A DNA stretch of 64,000 nucleotides from an uncultured Desulfuromonas sp. (GCF_963678835.1 NZ_OY787470.1:124001-188000); one strand, 5' to 3'; positions 47,111 to 56,152 are shown, counted from the stretch's first letter. Translations and numbers: made by a program. Notes: generated by a model from the letters alone, not told the origin.

Positions 47111-47806
47111 TCACATCTTAATTTTCGGGTAGAGCGACTTCAATTTGTTGCGAGCGTTGTCAATTGTAAACTGCCAGTCAACGCCGCGTTGTTTCTTGTT
47201 GCTTGCGCTGGCCCAAGCCGCAGTTTCTTTGCGTAGCATCTCTATGCTTTCGATTCTGCGTCCCGACAGACACTGGCGAGTCATTGAACTCAGTTCGTTC
47301 TCCGCGATATTCAACCAGCTGCCATGTTTGGGTGTATAGTGAAACTCGACGCGTTTTACCAGTTCGCGGGCTTTTTCGGGTTCAAAAGCTTCATAAAATG
47401 CTCCGCGTGTATGGGTGTTGAGGTTATCACACACCACAATAACCTTCCGGGCTTTGGCATAGCGCGTTCGCAGCAGCTCTTCCATTTCCAAAGCCCAGTC
47501 GACTTTGGTTCGATGCGGACGAGCTGTCACGTTACGCCAACCGGATAATGGCTCTGTAAACATGAAAATACAGGCAGTTCCGGCCCGTTCATATTCATAA
47601 TCCACGCGTCGCGGATGCTCTTTGGTCGCGGCAATCGGTGTGCGTGTTTCCCGGGTCAATTGAACAGGCTGTTCATCCATACAGATGACGGGGTAGGCCT
47701 CATCGTAGGGCTGGGCATAAACATCGAGGACATCCTCCATCGCGGCCGTAAACTCAGCATCAACATGTGGCGGGATGACCCAGTATTGTATTTTACGCGG
47801 TGTCAT
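47111..47806 (-). CDS. IS630-family transposase, catalytic part (ORF B)
   Basis: 231 residues. DDE residues are seen in VICMDEQPVQL, VVCDNLNTH and WLNIAENELSS, the last with the typical IS630 DE spacing. Its ATG overlaps the stop of ORF A (ATGA). A -1 shift at the A5G6 run just upstream fuses the parts as TLKKGGMTPRKIQYW, which resembles the continuous sequence of one-piece IS630 transposases, so the active enzyme is probably the fusion. Confidence 0.93.
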   Translation of the reverse strand: MTPRKIQYWVIPPHVDAEFTAAMEDVLDVYAQPYDEAYPVICMDEQPVQLTRETRTPIAATKEHPRRVDYEYERAGTACIFMFTEPLSGWRNVTARPHRTKVDWALEMEELLRTRYAKARKVIVVCDNLNTHTRGAFYEAFEPEKARELVKRVEFHYTPKHGSWLNIAENELSSMTRQCLSGRRIESIEMLRKETAAWASASNKKQRGVDWQFTIDNARNKLKSLYPKIKM

Positions 47807-48246
47807 GCCCCCCTTTTTAACGTTCTGCGTAACGTTTCATGGCTGATCGATTCAACGATTCCAAGCTCCACGACGCGCTCAGCTAAAAGGCGTAACGACC
47901 AGTTGGCAAAGCCGCTGGGAGCCGGCCCCAAACGTAACGCGATGATTTCAGCTTCCTGTTTCCCGTCAAGTTTCTTTGCAATGGGCGGTGTTTCGCGTTT
48001 TTTACGATTCAGCACTGAATCAAAGCCCTCCAGAACAAATCTTTTTCTGAGATTTTCAACTGTGCGGGTACGGCAAGACAGGGCTTCGGCGATTTTGGCA
48101 TCGTTCCAATGGGCTCCGTCTACATTCGCTTTAAGAAGAATGTTGGCTCGCCGTACCTTCTGTGACGACCCTTTTAGACGCTTGACGATTTCCTCTAAGT
48201 GTTGACGTTCTTGATCCGACAGGCGAACGATATATTTTTTGACCAT
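47803..48246 (-). CDS. IS630-family transposase, DNA-binding part (ORF A)
   Basis: 147 residues with a helix-turn-helix region (KIAEALSCRTRTVENLRKRF) that recognises the IS ends, followed by a second winged segment (NWSLRLLAERVVELGIVESIS). It ends at a run of five A and six G (minus strand, about 47808-47818), a likely -1 frameshift site into ORF B. Confidence 0.92.
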   Translation of the reverse strand: MVKKYIVRLSDQERQHLEEIVKRLKGSSQKVRRANILLKANVDGAHWNDAKIAEALSCRTRTVENLRKRFVLEGFDSVLNRKKRETPPIAKKLDGKQEAEIIALRLGPAPSGFANWSLRLLAERVVELGIVESISHETLRRTLKRGA

Positions 48247-48321
48247 GGTTTCTCCTCCAAAAAGATTTTGGAGGACGTATCGGCATAATCTATCCGAATC
48301 TTTAGCGGTGACACAGCACTA

Positions 48322-48681
48322 GGTTAACCGACACTGTGTCAGTTTCTCTAATGCGTGACTGATCCGGCTCGCCGCCCTTTAGGTCGGCGAATCGTGCGCG
48401 TCATCAGCTTTGGCGTAAAACGTTGAAAACAGGCTTACGGCGCGCTTTATTTTTTTCCGTGGCACCGGCAAAACGGGTGGTCGGTGCCCACCCTCCGGTC
48501 GTGTGTTATTTAGCTCTCCAGCCCCCCCCTCGTTCAGCAGCGCCGAACGAAGAGAACGGTCACCGCGATGGTCGTCGGCAACCTGTTTGAGTGCGGAAGC
48601 CCACGTCACGTGCGGACCAACTGTCGTTAACGGATGAAGCTCAATAGAAGGACGTCTCGGGTGGCCACTTGCAATCTTGAC
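48322..48681. other. 360-base gap without a recognisable gene
   Basis: Both strands were read. A 76-codon minus-strand frame (48379-48609) has no family likeness and no ribosome site. There is a C-run of seven near 48533. Nothing functional is assigned. Confidence 0.5.
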
Positions 48682-51483
48682 CTAAGGCGCCCCAATCAGA
48701 ATCAGCCCTGCGGGCAACGCTTCCCCAAACTGCACCTCACGATCATCATCGCTCAACGGCACAAAATGAGCAACCTGATCAATGGCCAATTTATCCGCTT
48801 TTGATTCGCGCAGTTTGGCAACGATGAGCTGGCGTTCGCTGTTGTCGAGGTCGATGTCACGCTGGTCAGTACAGCGTGCCGCCATGGCAAACAGCCCACT
48901 CAGCCCTTTCCATGGCTCCTCACGCCAGTTTTTGTCTGCCACCTTGTCGAACAGGGTCATCACCTCACGCGGGTGGACAATACGGTCCGCTCCCGCATAC
49001 AGCGGGGTGCGGCTGAGCAGGCGGCTGAGCGCCCAAATATAGGGCGCTTTGTGGCGAATCTTCTCTTTGAGCAGGCAGTTGGAAAAGCGTTGAATCAGCT
49101 CCACCTTGATCTGCGGGGAGATCCGTTCCAGGGCGGCGGCCAGATAAACCATCTCCGGCATGGGGTCACCACTGGATCGCAGGACCGGCAGGATTTTATC
49201 GAGGACCTGTTGTTGACGGGCTGCGTTGAGGCCACCGGTGACACGGCGCCACAGCAGGTACCAGTGGCTCTGGCTGCGTTTTTCCTTGGGGAAGGCCATG
49301 CCGAGGGACCATGTCCGCCACAACTCCTCCATGCGCGACTCATCGTGTTGAACACCGTATCCCGGCCGCAGGGTGAATCCGGCCAGATACAGCCAGGCCA
49401 CTTCGTGATCGAGGCTTCGCGATTTGCGGGTCATGCCTCCGGCCAGCTCTATCCACAGGGTCCGCAGGGTGACACTGTTCCACTGGTCGCGCTCGCCGAG
49501 TTGCTTTTCAAGAGATTTGATGAGTTGCTTGGCCGGAATATCCGGCAGGTCTGCTCGTTTCTTTTTGCCGAAGATGGCAGTGATGTACGGCACGGCCTGC
49601 TCGCAGTGCGGGTCGGCGCTGAATTCTGTGGTTTGCGGCGCGGATTCCTGCTGTTCGTCCACCCCTTTGCGCAGGTTGAAATCGAGGCGCCAGCGGCCAT
49701 CGCCCTGTTGCTCGACACAATAGAGCTGCAGCAGGCCCAGTTCATTGAGGGAGGCTTCCAGGCTGACGCGCAATCGATTGTTGGCTGGCGTCGGCGACTC
49801 CGGCGGTAGATGAATGGCGGTTTGCAAAGGCGGCAGGGCGTGAAATTCACGGTTGTTCCAGTCGAGAACCGTGCCGGCCCGATCCTGGTTGCGCTTTGAG
49901 GCATACCAGCATTGAAAACGGGCCGGTTGGTTGACCAGCAGGTCAAAGGAGGTTGCGTCGATGCGCACTGTCTGGCCTGCTTCGAGCCCTTTGGGCAGGA
50001 TGCACACCAGTGACCGTTCCTTTTTCTTGCGCCCATGAACCACTTCAAGATACAGGGCATGGGCATGGCCACCACGAATGCGGCTTTCCTGTTCATTCTG
50101 GCGCAGAATCCAGCCGTAGCGCGCTGCGCCGCGGGCCACGGCCATGGAGATCGATTCGTTGTGCAGCACCACCGGCGGTTGCTCGGGTTGCCAGGAGCGG
50201 ATCAGGTCGTGAAGACGTTGACGCAGCAGCAAGGGGGTTACGGTGCCGCCGTTGAACAGTACGGCATCGACGGGTTGACCATCGACAAATTCGGCCAGAT
50301 GATGGGAGATCGCCGAATCTTCGGCATACGGCAGGCCCCATTCTTTTTGCATCTGTTGCGAACATTCTGGGCGTTGATGGCTTGGGCATTGAGGGAAGAA
50401 CCCGTCGAGAATGGTGCGCTGAATCTCTTCGGCCTTTACCCGTGTCGACAGGGTGGACGCAAACAGGCCGGAACCGGAACCGGTCAGTGTTATCGTAAAT
50501 GTCTGATCTGCGGCGACCTGGCTGTGCTGTTCCTCACCGCCGAGGATGCGCTCCTTGAGGTCGCGAGCCTGAGCCAGTAATTGATTCCATTGCCGCCCGG
50601 TCAGCTTTTTCCCAGGCTTTACCAGACGAGATTCCAGCGTGTGCGCCAAGCTCAGGTCGATGTTGTCACCGCCCAGCAACAGATGGTCGCTGACGGCGAG
50701 TCGCTTCAGGGCCAAGCCGGTGCGTGCCTGCTTATCGGTGCGCACGTCAAACAGACTCAGGTCGGTGGTGCCACCGCCGATGTCACACACCAGAATGCGC
50801 AGGCTGCTGCGTTGGCTTTGTTCGAGAAGGTCGTGAAGCTCACTGAGGTTTTTGTCGCGCCCCAACCAGAAATAAAAGGCCGCCTGCGGCTCTTCGATCA
50901 GGCGCAGGTTCTCGGGAAATCCGGCATGCTTAGCCGCCTTCAGCGTCAGCTCCTGGGCCACTTCATCAAAGGAGGCCGGAACCGTGATGACGATATCCTG
51001 CGCATCGAAATCGCTCCCCTCTTGATCGGCCATGCGTCGTTGCCAGATCTCCTTGAGCCAGCGCAAGTAGAGGGCACTGGCCTGCACCGGAGAGCATTTG
51101 TCCGTTTCGGCAATCTCCTCTGATTGCCATGGGAGAATCGCTGCTGCGCGGTCGATATTGGCATGGCATAACCATGATTTAGCCGAATGGATGACACGGC
51201 CGGGGCTGAAAGCCATCTGCTGACGTGCATAGATCCCGGCGATCCAACCGCTAATCGGTTCGGGCACCGCATCGCCGGTCGTGCTGAATTGGGGGCGCTC
51301 AGATGTTGTCGGAGTGTAAGCAAACGACGGCAGCGCCGGGTTTTCGATGCGGGTGGTGGCACTGTCCCACTGGTTGATGGCGAGAACTTGTGAGCCGCGT
51401 TGTGGTTGCTGACGATCAACGTAAGACAACACACAGTTGGTGGTACCAAGGTCAATGCCGATGCAGTAACGGGGTTGAGTCAT
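48682..51483 (-). CDS. Hsp70-like protein with long C-terminal DUF3731-type extension
   Basis: 933 residues, far longer than DnaK (about 640). The ATPase shows GIDLGTTNCVLSYVD (phosphate 1), DIVITVPASFDE, CDIGGGTTDLSLF (phosphate 2) and a modified adenosine motif VLFNGGTVTPLLL. A short beta-rich region replaces a standard peptide-binding domain, then ~350 residues of helical sequence follow. A DUF2760 gene lies immediately upstream on the same strand, a repeated partner of this family. The role is not established; a specialised chaperone is inferred. Confidence 0.9.
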   Translation of the reverse strand: MTQPRYCIGIDLGTTNCVLSYVDRQQPQRGSQVLAINQWDSATTRIENPALPSFAYTPTTSERPQFSTTGDAVPEPISGWIAGIYARQQMAFSPGRVIHSAKSWLCHANIDRAAAILPWQSEEIAETDKCSPVQASALYLRWLKEIWQRRMADQEGSDFDAQDIVITVPASFDEVAQELTLKAAKHAGFPENLRLIEEPQAAFYFWLGRDKNLSELHDLLEQSQRSSLRILVCDIGGGTTDLSLFDVRTDKQARTGLALKRLAVSDHLLLGGDNIDLSLAHTLESRLVKPGKKLTGRQWNQLLAQARDLKERILGGEEQHSQVAADQTFTITLTGSGSGLFASTLSTRVKAEEIQRTILDGFFPQCPSHQRPECSQQMQKEWGLPYAEDSAISHHLAEFVDGQPVDAVLFNGGTVTPLLLRQRLHDLIRSWQPEQPPVVLHNESISMAVARGAARYGWILRQNEQESRIRGGHAHALYLEVVHGRKKKERSLVCILPKGLEAGQTVRIDATSFDLLVNQPARFQCWYASKRNQDRAGTVLDWNNREFHALPPLQTAIHLPPESPTPANNRLRVSLEASLNELGLLQLYCVEQQGDGRWRLDFNLRKGVDEQQESAPQTTEFSADPHCEQAVPYITAIFGKKKRADLPDIPAKQLIKSLEKQLGERDQWNSVTLRTLWIELAGGMTRKSRSLDHEVAWLYLAGFTLRPGYGVQHDESRMEELWRTWSLGMAFPKEKRSQSHWYLLWRRVTGGLNAARQQQVLDKILPVLRSSGDPMPEMVYLAAALERISPQIKVELIQRFSNCLLKEKIRHKAPYIWALSRLLSRTPLYAGADRIVHPREVMTLFDKVADKNWREEPWKGLSGLFAMAARCTDQRDIDLDNSERQLIVAKLRESKADKLAIDQVAHFVPLSDDDREVQFGEALPAGLILIGAP

Positions 51484-51576
51484 GACGCGATCCCTCTATC
51501 TGGATTGCCGTATGGATAGGATAGGCTGTGACCATCGGCATAGGGGCCGCTGTTCACAGCTTTAACGTATTTGCGC

Positions 51577-52206
51577 TTAGTGGGTGACTTCCACCTCGGC
51601 TGGAGCAATGATCTCCTTGAGGCTGGGCGCATCCGCGACATCGGCCATTTGTGGACGGTTGATCGAGGTGGTCTTCCAGCCCCGATGCAGAACCTGACCT
51701 TCGTAGGGCGGTTGGTCGGGAACCTGACCGGTCAGGCGGTATTGGCTGCTGTCGTAGTTCTCCTCCAGGCGGATCTCTTCCATCTCCTCGCCACCGTGAA
51801 CCGGCGCAATGGTGAAATAGTCGGCAACAACGTCACAGCACCCCTGGTGGACAATACGGGCTGCCGCTCCCACCGATTCGTTGTCATAGGCGGAGATATC
51901 GTCCATGACAAAATCGATCAGGCGACCCTTCTCCTGGAGGCGCGCCATGAGTTGAACCACGGCGGCATCACAGTCGTCACTGCTGTCATATTGGACAGCG
52001 GCAGCGGGTTGCGGCTCCTCAACGGACTCTGGCTCAGGTGTTTGAGCTGGTGCTGGAGTTTTGCCCATTTTGAGCAACGACTGCACCAGTTGCAGCAGCA
52101 GCAAAACCAGTGCGGCCATTTGCATCGGCTGTTGGAATTGGACGGGAACTTCGGCGTAAAACAACGTGCTGAGGACAGCAATCGTAAAAAGCGTTAATAC
52201 GGGCAT
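51577..52206 (-). CDS. DUF2760 protein, membrane-anchored partner of the Hsp70-like protein
   Basis: 209 residues. Two short hydrophobic segments at the N-terminus (~3-19 and ~28-46) suggest a membrane anchor, followed by a Pro-rich linker. The DUF2760 domain (~75-205) has LMARLQEKGRLIDFVMDDISAY, VHQGCCDVVADYF and WKTTSINRP. It lies 93 bases before the Hsp70-like gene. The pairing is recurrent and suggests the DUF2760 protein recruits or regulates the chaperone. Confidence 0.88.
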   Translation of the reverse strand: MPVLTLFTIAVLSTLFYAEVPVQFQQPMQMAALVLLLLQLVQSLLKMGKTPAPAQTPEPESVEEPQPAAAVQYDSSDDCDAAVVQLMARLQEKGRLIDFVMDDISAYDNESVGAAARIVHQGCCDVVADYFTIAPVHGGEEMEEIRLEENYDSSQYRLTGQVPDQPPYEGQVLHRGWKTTSINRPQMADVADAPSLKEIIAPAEVEVTH

Positions 52207-52347
52207 GGTGGGGACTCCTTGAGTACAGATACGATCAATATTTCAAATCGCTTACTCTACCATTGGCAGGGGGCTGTTTTGAATCCCTTAAATGCGCTTT
52301 GGGGCGTTTTCTTTTTTGATGGGAATATGGAGAGAGGCAGCGCCGGC

Positions 52348-52384
52348 AAAAAAAATGCAGCACACCTGAATCAGGTGTAGCTGC
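52348..52384 (-). terminator. strong intrinsic terminator of the 46-residue gene
   Basis: On the minus strand, GCAGC-A-ACACCTGA-type arms (GCAGCTACACCTGA and TCAGGTGTGCTGC) form a 13-pair stem with one bulge, followed by AT and eight T (plus-strand A run 52348-52355). Confidence 0.88.
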
Positions 52385-52481
52385 TTATATTTTTAATCGC
52401 CCAGTGTGTTGAACCGTTGGCGTCCAGTGGACGCAGTCAGGGCGAACAGTGCTGTATCAGCGTTGGATACGGGAAGGGCCT

Positions 52482-52622
52482 TTATTGTTCAATGGTTACC
52501 TCTATCGCATTCATACGATAGTTGTACGGCTTCCCGGTGTCAATTCCAAGCTCTTTGAGCAATTTCGCAACAGTGTTGGGTTTCTTACCAATGATTTTTT
52601 TTAAGGGGATGGTAATTGACAT
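52482..52622 (-). CDS. 46-residue uncharacterised protein in a self-contained transcription unit
   Basis: ATG at 52622 with AGGAGG nine bases upstream. The protein starts MSITIPLKKIIGKKPN, followed by TVAKLLKELGIDTGK, and ends in IEVTIEQ. It is basic at the N-terminus and has no membrane segment. A consensus promoter (52657-52685) with an internal palindrome and a strong terminator (52348-52384) frame it, giving a transcript of about 300 bases. A longer reading frame to 52766 crosses the promoter and is rejected. No family was recognised. Confidence 0.72.
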   Translation of the reverse strand: MSITIPLKKIIGKKPNTVAKLLKELGIDTGKPYNYRMNAIEVTIEQ

Positions 52623-52656
52623 GGCATGTCCTCCTTTCTTCTGATTTATTTTGCTA

Positions 52657-52685
52657 AATATAACCGAAAAGGTTATTCTTGTCAA
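52657..52685 (-). promoter_or_regulatory. consensus sigma70 promoter with operator-like palindrome
   Basis: On the minus strand TTGACA (52685-52680) and TATATT (52662-52657) are 17 bases apart. The spacer holds ATAACC-n5-GGTTAT (plus strand 52660-52676), which overlaps the -10 box, so a repressor bound there would block the polymerase. Confidence 0.85.
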
Positions 52686-52766
52686 ACCGTCTGTTGATAA
52701 CTCTGTCGATAACTGTTGAAAAGCCGCTTTTCGGTTACGGTTAGAGTTAAGCAGTAACTGGGCCAA

Positions 52767-53314
52767 GTTGTTCGAGATAATATATTTTTATAGCTAAGTT
52801 GTTGTTTTTATACTGCATACCTTCCACAGTGCGTCGTTTTGCTGTACGATTAATTCACTTTTATGTTGTCCAAAAACAGGACGCCACGTGTTATGGCTGA
52901 ACTTTTTTTCCGCAAATTAGCCAACATGCCCTGTTTTGCGCCTGTTTTTCATTTCGACTAAGATGAAATAAAAGTTTACTTTTTTGTCAAAATTGCTGCT
53001 GCAGCGTTGCGTGAAAAATCATTTTGAAGCCTGTTTATTGTCTTCGCGAAACAAGGGGAAATAGCCCTCGACAAGGCTTGAGTGCAGGTATTACTATAGA
53101 TGATTCATTTTTGAGGTTTATGAAACGAAACCGTCCGTGCTTTTTGGCGTGAACGGTTTGTGGATATGAGGTTTTCAAGACAGTATAATAAACACCGGGT
53201 TGCAAACGCATCCGACTTTTTGGTCGCTCTTCCATGGGCTCCATGTGCCTTTTAGTAAAAGGCTCTTTTATTGATACTGTTGGCGAAGTTGACCCCTGGG
53301 AGCTCTTACGTTTT
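52767..53314. other. 548-base gap without a recognisable gene
   Basis: AT-rich, with many T runs. The right part (about 53120-53260) contains AACCGT...ACGGTT arms and TCTTCCATGGGCTCCA, similar to the MITE-like element at 8662-8817, so it may be a decayed copy. The mla promoter is expected here but no clear box pair was found. Confidence 0.5.
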
Positions 53315-54100
53315 ATGAGACTTGTTGCATTACTCGGGCATCACACGTTGCATTTTTTGGAAACTGCCGGACGGTTCGGCCTGTTCCTGCTCGTTTCTGT
53401 TTATTCCATGATCAAGCCTCCTTATAAAGTGAAGCCGATTGTGCGCCAGATCCATTTTATCGGTGCCAACTCACTGTTTGTCATCCTGTTCACCGGCCTG
53501 TTTACGGGGATGGTCTTGGGATTGCAAGGCTACTATACGCTGGCGAAATTTGGCTCGGTGGGATTTCTCGGTGGCGCGGTGTCATTGAGTTTGATCCGCG
53601 AACTGGGCCCGGTTTTGGCGGCACTGATGGTGATCGGTCGCGCCGGTTCGGCTATTTGTGCCGAGGTGGGCATCATGCGCAACAGTGAGCAGATCGATGC
53701 GTTGGAATGTATGGCCATTGATCCAATCAGTTACCTGATTGTTCCCAAACTGGTGGCCGGTTTGATCGCCATGCCGTTGCTGACGGCGATTTTCGATGTG
53801 ATCGGCATTTTTGGCGGGTTCATGATCGGTGTGCAGTTGTTTGATGTCAGTGTTGGATCATACTTTCAAGGCATGTATTCCAGCGTGGTGTGGCTTGATA
53901 TTGAAATGGGCCTGGTCAAGTCGCTGGTGTTCGGACTCCTGTTGGTGTGGATTTGCGCCGCTAAAGGATTTTATCTCCACCGCGAACGGGGTGGCGGTTT
54001 TGGTGCCGAAGGGGTCAGTCGCACCACCACCAGTGCGGTGGTGCTGGCGTCGGTCTCTGTTTTGGTGTGGGATTACCTGATCAGTGCGATTTTGTTGTAA
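53315..54100 (+). CDS. mlaE: MlaE-type lipid ABC transporter permease
   Basis: 261 residues from ATG 53315, matching the usual length; an upstream in-frame start at 53234 would add an unlikely leader. Five to six hydrophobic helices are visible, with the MlaE signature region LGPVLAALMVIGRAGSAICAE and the ECMAIDPISYLIVPK segment. It is the inner-membrane permease of the Mla pathway, which moves phospholipids between membranes. The ATPase gene follows 12 bases later. Confidence 0.95.
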   Translation: MRLVALLGHHTLHFLETAGRFGLFLLVSVYSMIKPPYKVKPIVRQIHFIGANSLFVILFTGLFTGMVLGLQGYYTLAKFGSVGFLGGAVSLSLIRELGPVLAALMVIGRAGSAICAEVGIMRNSEQIDALECMAIDPISYLIVPKLVAGLIAMPLLTAIFDVIGIFGGFMIGVQLFDVSVGSYFQGMYSSVVWLDIEMGLVKSLVFGLLLVWICAAKGFYLHRERGGGFGAEGVSRTTTSAVVLASVSVLVWDYLISAILL

Positions 54101-54112
54101 GGGAGTGGTGCA

Positions 54113-54910
54113 ATGACGACAGAGCGCGAAATTGTTATTGAACTGAATCAGGTTGAAAAGTCTTTTGGCGAACAGAAGGTGCTTGATGGCGTGACCCTGC
54201 AGGTGAAAGCCGGAACCACCACTGTTATTGTCGGGGCCAGCGGCCAGGGCAAAAGCGTCATCCTCAAACACATGCTGGGTCTGATGACGCCTGATGCCGG
54301 CGAGGTGCGGGTGTTCGGTGAAGATCTCAGCCGGGCCAATAAACACAAACTGCGTCAGATCCGCAGTTATTTTGGGGTGTTGTTTCAAAATGTCGCTCTG
54401 TTTGATTCCATGTCCGTGTATGACAATGTGGCCCTGCCGCTGCGTGAGCGCACCCATGACAACGAAGCGATGATTCGTGACAACGTTGAGGAGAAACTGG
54501 CTTTGATGGGGCTGGAGGGGCATGGCAAGAAGTTTCCCGCGCAACTCAGCGGCGGCATGCAGAAGCGTGTTGGCTTGGCCCGGGCTCTGGTGCTCAATCC
54601 AAAGGTGGTGTTTTTTGATGAACCGACCACCGGTCTAGATGTCAGTAAAAGTAATGAAATCTACCGGCTGTTTTTTGAGACCCAGGCACGACTCAATTAT
54701 ACCGCCGTTATTGTCAGTCATGATGTGCCGAAGATTTTTAAATTATCCGATTATGTGGCCCTGATGGCCGAGGGGAAGTTGCAGGGATGTATGTCCCCGG
54801 AAGCCTTTCAGCTTTCTGATAACCCGCTGATTCGCTCGTTTGTGACCGAAACCATGGGGCCCATTTACAGTAGTGAAACGGAGGAGTCTCTGCTCTATGA
54901 AACGCTTTAA
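54113..54910 (+). CDS. mlaF: MlaF-type ABC ATPase
   Basis: 265 residues. Walker A GASGQGKSV, signature LSGGMQKR, Walker B VVFFDEPTTGLD and the H-loop VSHDV. It powers MlaE. It overlaps the mlaD start by 14 bases. No mlaB (STAS) gene lies in the operon, unlike E. coli. Confidence 0.95.
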   Translation: MTTEREIVIELNQVEKSFGEQKVLDGVTLQVKAGTTTVIVGASGQGKSVILKHMLGLMTPDAGEVRVFGEDLSRANKHKLRQIRSYFGVLFQNVALFDSMSVYDNVALPLRERTHDNEAMIRDNVEEKLALMGLEGHGKKFPAQLSGGMQKRVGLARALVLNPKVVFFDEPTTGLDVSKSNEIYRLFFETQARLNYTAVIVSHDVPKIFKLSDYVALMAEGKLQGCMSPEAFQLSDNPLIRSFVTETMGPIYSSETEESLLYETL

Positions 54911-55343
54911 CCTGGAGATCGTTGTTGGTCTTTTTATGTTGTTGGGCTTTGCCAGCGTGGTCTATCTGTCGGTCAAGCTGGGCGATGTCTCCTTGTTTGA
55001 TAACGACCATTACCGGGTCAAGGCGCGTTTTGGATCCGTGTCCGGGTTGAAACTCGGAGCCAGTGTCCAGATCGGTGGTGTTGATATCGGCAAAGTGGCG
55101 ACCATTTCGTTGGACCCGAAAAGTTATGATGCCGTGGTGACTCTGGATATCAAAAACGGCATTGAGCTGCAGGATGACTGTATCGCCTCGGTGCGCACGT
55201 CAGGCATCATCGGTGATCGCTATCTCAGTATTCTGCCGGGTGGTTCCCCGATGGTGATTGAGGAGGGTGGCGAAATTTTCGAAACAGAATCGGCCATTAA
55301 CCTCGAAGAGTTATTAAGCAAATATATTTTCGAAAATAATTAG
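54897..55343 (+). CDS. mlaD: MlaD-type MCE protein
   Basis: 148 residues from ATG 54897, inside the end of mlaF with a GGAGG site upstream. One N-terminal membrane helix (~7-27) is followed by an MCE domain: FGSVSGLKLGASVQIGGVDIGKV and SGIIGDRYLSILPGG. The hexameric ring handles lipid in the periplasm. The length is slightly below E. coli MlaD (183). Confidence 0.94.
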   Translation: MKRFNLEIVVGLFMLLGFASVVYLSVKLGDVSLFDNDHYRVKARFGSVSGLKLGASVQIGGVDIGKVATISLDPKSYDAVVTLDIKNGIELQDDCIASVRTSGIIGDRYLSILPGGSPMVIEEGGEIFETESAINLEELLSKYIFENN

Positions 55344-55384
55344 CGCTACGACACGTGGCCGTGTGCATGTCAGAGGTGTCTCAA

Positions 55385-56125
55385 ATGAAACGAGTGGTGG
55401 CTATTTTCTTGTTCATGATGTTGTGTCTTTCGGCTGTTGCGACATCTGCTGTCGCGGCGGAAGAACAACCGGCTCCGCCGTTGGATTTGTACGGTGATCT
55501 CTACGGTGATGAACTCAGCGAACCTCCCACGGGAGACCCGCTGGAAGTCGTTAATCGGGGCGTTTTCTGGTTTAACGATAAGATGTATTTTTATCTGCTC
55601 AAGCCGGTTGCTCGCGGTTTTCGCGTTGTTCCCGAGCCGGCCCGTGTCGGCCTGGGCAATATGCTTGATAATGTCAAATCACCGATCCGGGCAGCCAATG
55701 CCCTGCTGCAGTTGAAGTTCAAGGACTGTGGCACAGAATTGGGGCGTCTGGTCGTCAATACGACATTGGGCATTTTCGGGTTTTACGATGCGGCCGATAT
55801 CATCTGGTCCATCAAGAAGAAAGATGAAGATTTTGGCCAAACACTGGGCTATTATGGCGTGGAAGAGGGCTTTTACCTAGTGTTGCCCTTTTTAGGGTCG
55901 TCGACACTGCGGGATAGCTTATCTCTGTTTCCTGATCGTTATGCCGATCCGGTGTTCTGGGCGGTACGCCAGGAAGCCGCCTGGGGGATTACGGGAGCCA
56001 ATGTGGTCAATCGTCTCTCCCTGGACAAGGATACCTACGAAAGTATCGTCGAAGAACAACTCGATCCCTACCTGTTTGTGCGTGACGCTTATCTGCAGAA
56101 CCGCGCCGCCGATGTTAAAGAGTAG
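55385..56125 (+). CDS. mlaA: MlaA/VacJ-type protein without a lipobox
   Basis: 246 residues from ATG 55385 with GAGG upstream. The MlaA domain shows DPLEVVNRGVFWFNDKMY, VVNTTLGIFGFYDAA and GQTLGYYGVEEGFYLVLPFLG. MlaA is normally an outer-membrane lipoprotein. Here the signal peptide ends in SAVAAEE and no L-x-x-C box fits (MMLC lacks a small residue before Cys), so cleavage by signal peptidase I is likely. It extracts phospholipid from the outer membrane. Confidence 0.93.
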   Translation: MKRVVAIFLFMMLCLSAVATSAVAAEEQPAPPLDLYGDLYGDELSEPPTGDPLEVVNRGVFWFNDKMYFYLLKPVARGFRVVPEPARVGLGNMLDNVKSPIRAANALLQLKFKDCGTELGRLVVNTTLGIFGFYDAADIIWSIKKKDEDFGQTLGYYGVEEGFYLVLPFLGSSTLRDSLSLFPDRYADPVFWAVRQEAAWGITGANVVNRLSLDKDTYESIVEEQLDPYLFVRDAYLQNRAADVKE

Positions 56126-56152
56126 CGGGATGCCACTGTGAAGAGGATAAAA

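Larger units (their letters stand above)
47103..48319 (-). mobile_element. complete IS630-family insertion sequence
   Basis: The ends GTGCTGTGTCAC (47103-47114) and GTGACACAGCAC (48308-48319) are perfect inverted repeats, with further weaker similarity inside. A TA dinucleotide flanks each side (47101-47102, 48320-48321), as expected for IS630 insertion. It carries two overlapping ORFs for one DDE transposase and appears intact. It sits between the SDR and Hsp70 genes and breaks no recognisable gene. Confidence 0.93.

Noticed and set aside
47111-48246. IS630 ORFs as a decayed pseudogene pair
   Set aside because: The overlap with an A5G6 slip site and intact DDE residues and ends fit a normal two-ORF IS630 element.
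48379-48609. 76-codon minus-strand frame beside the IS element
   Set aside because: No ribosome site, no recognisable family and arginine-rich composition typical of chance frames.
53035-53244. 69-codon minus-strand frame beginning MEPMEE, like one at 8597-8794
   Set aside because: The similarity comes from the dispersed repeat itself, not from a conserved protein.
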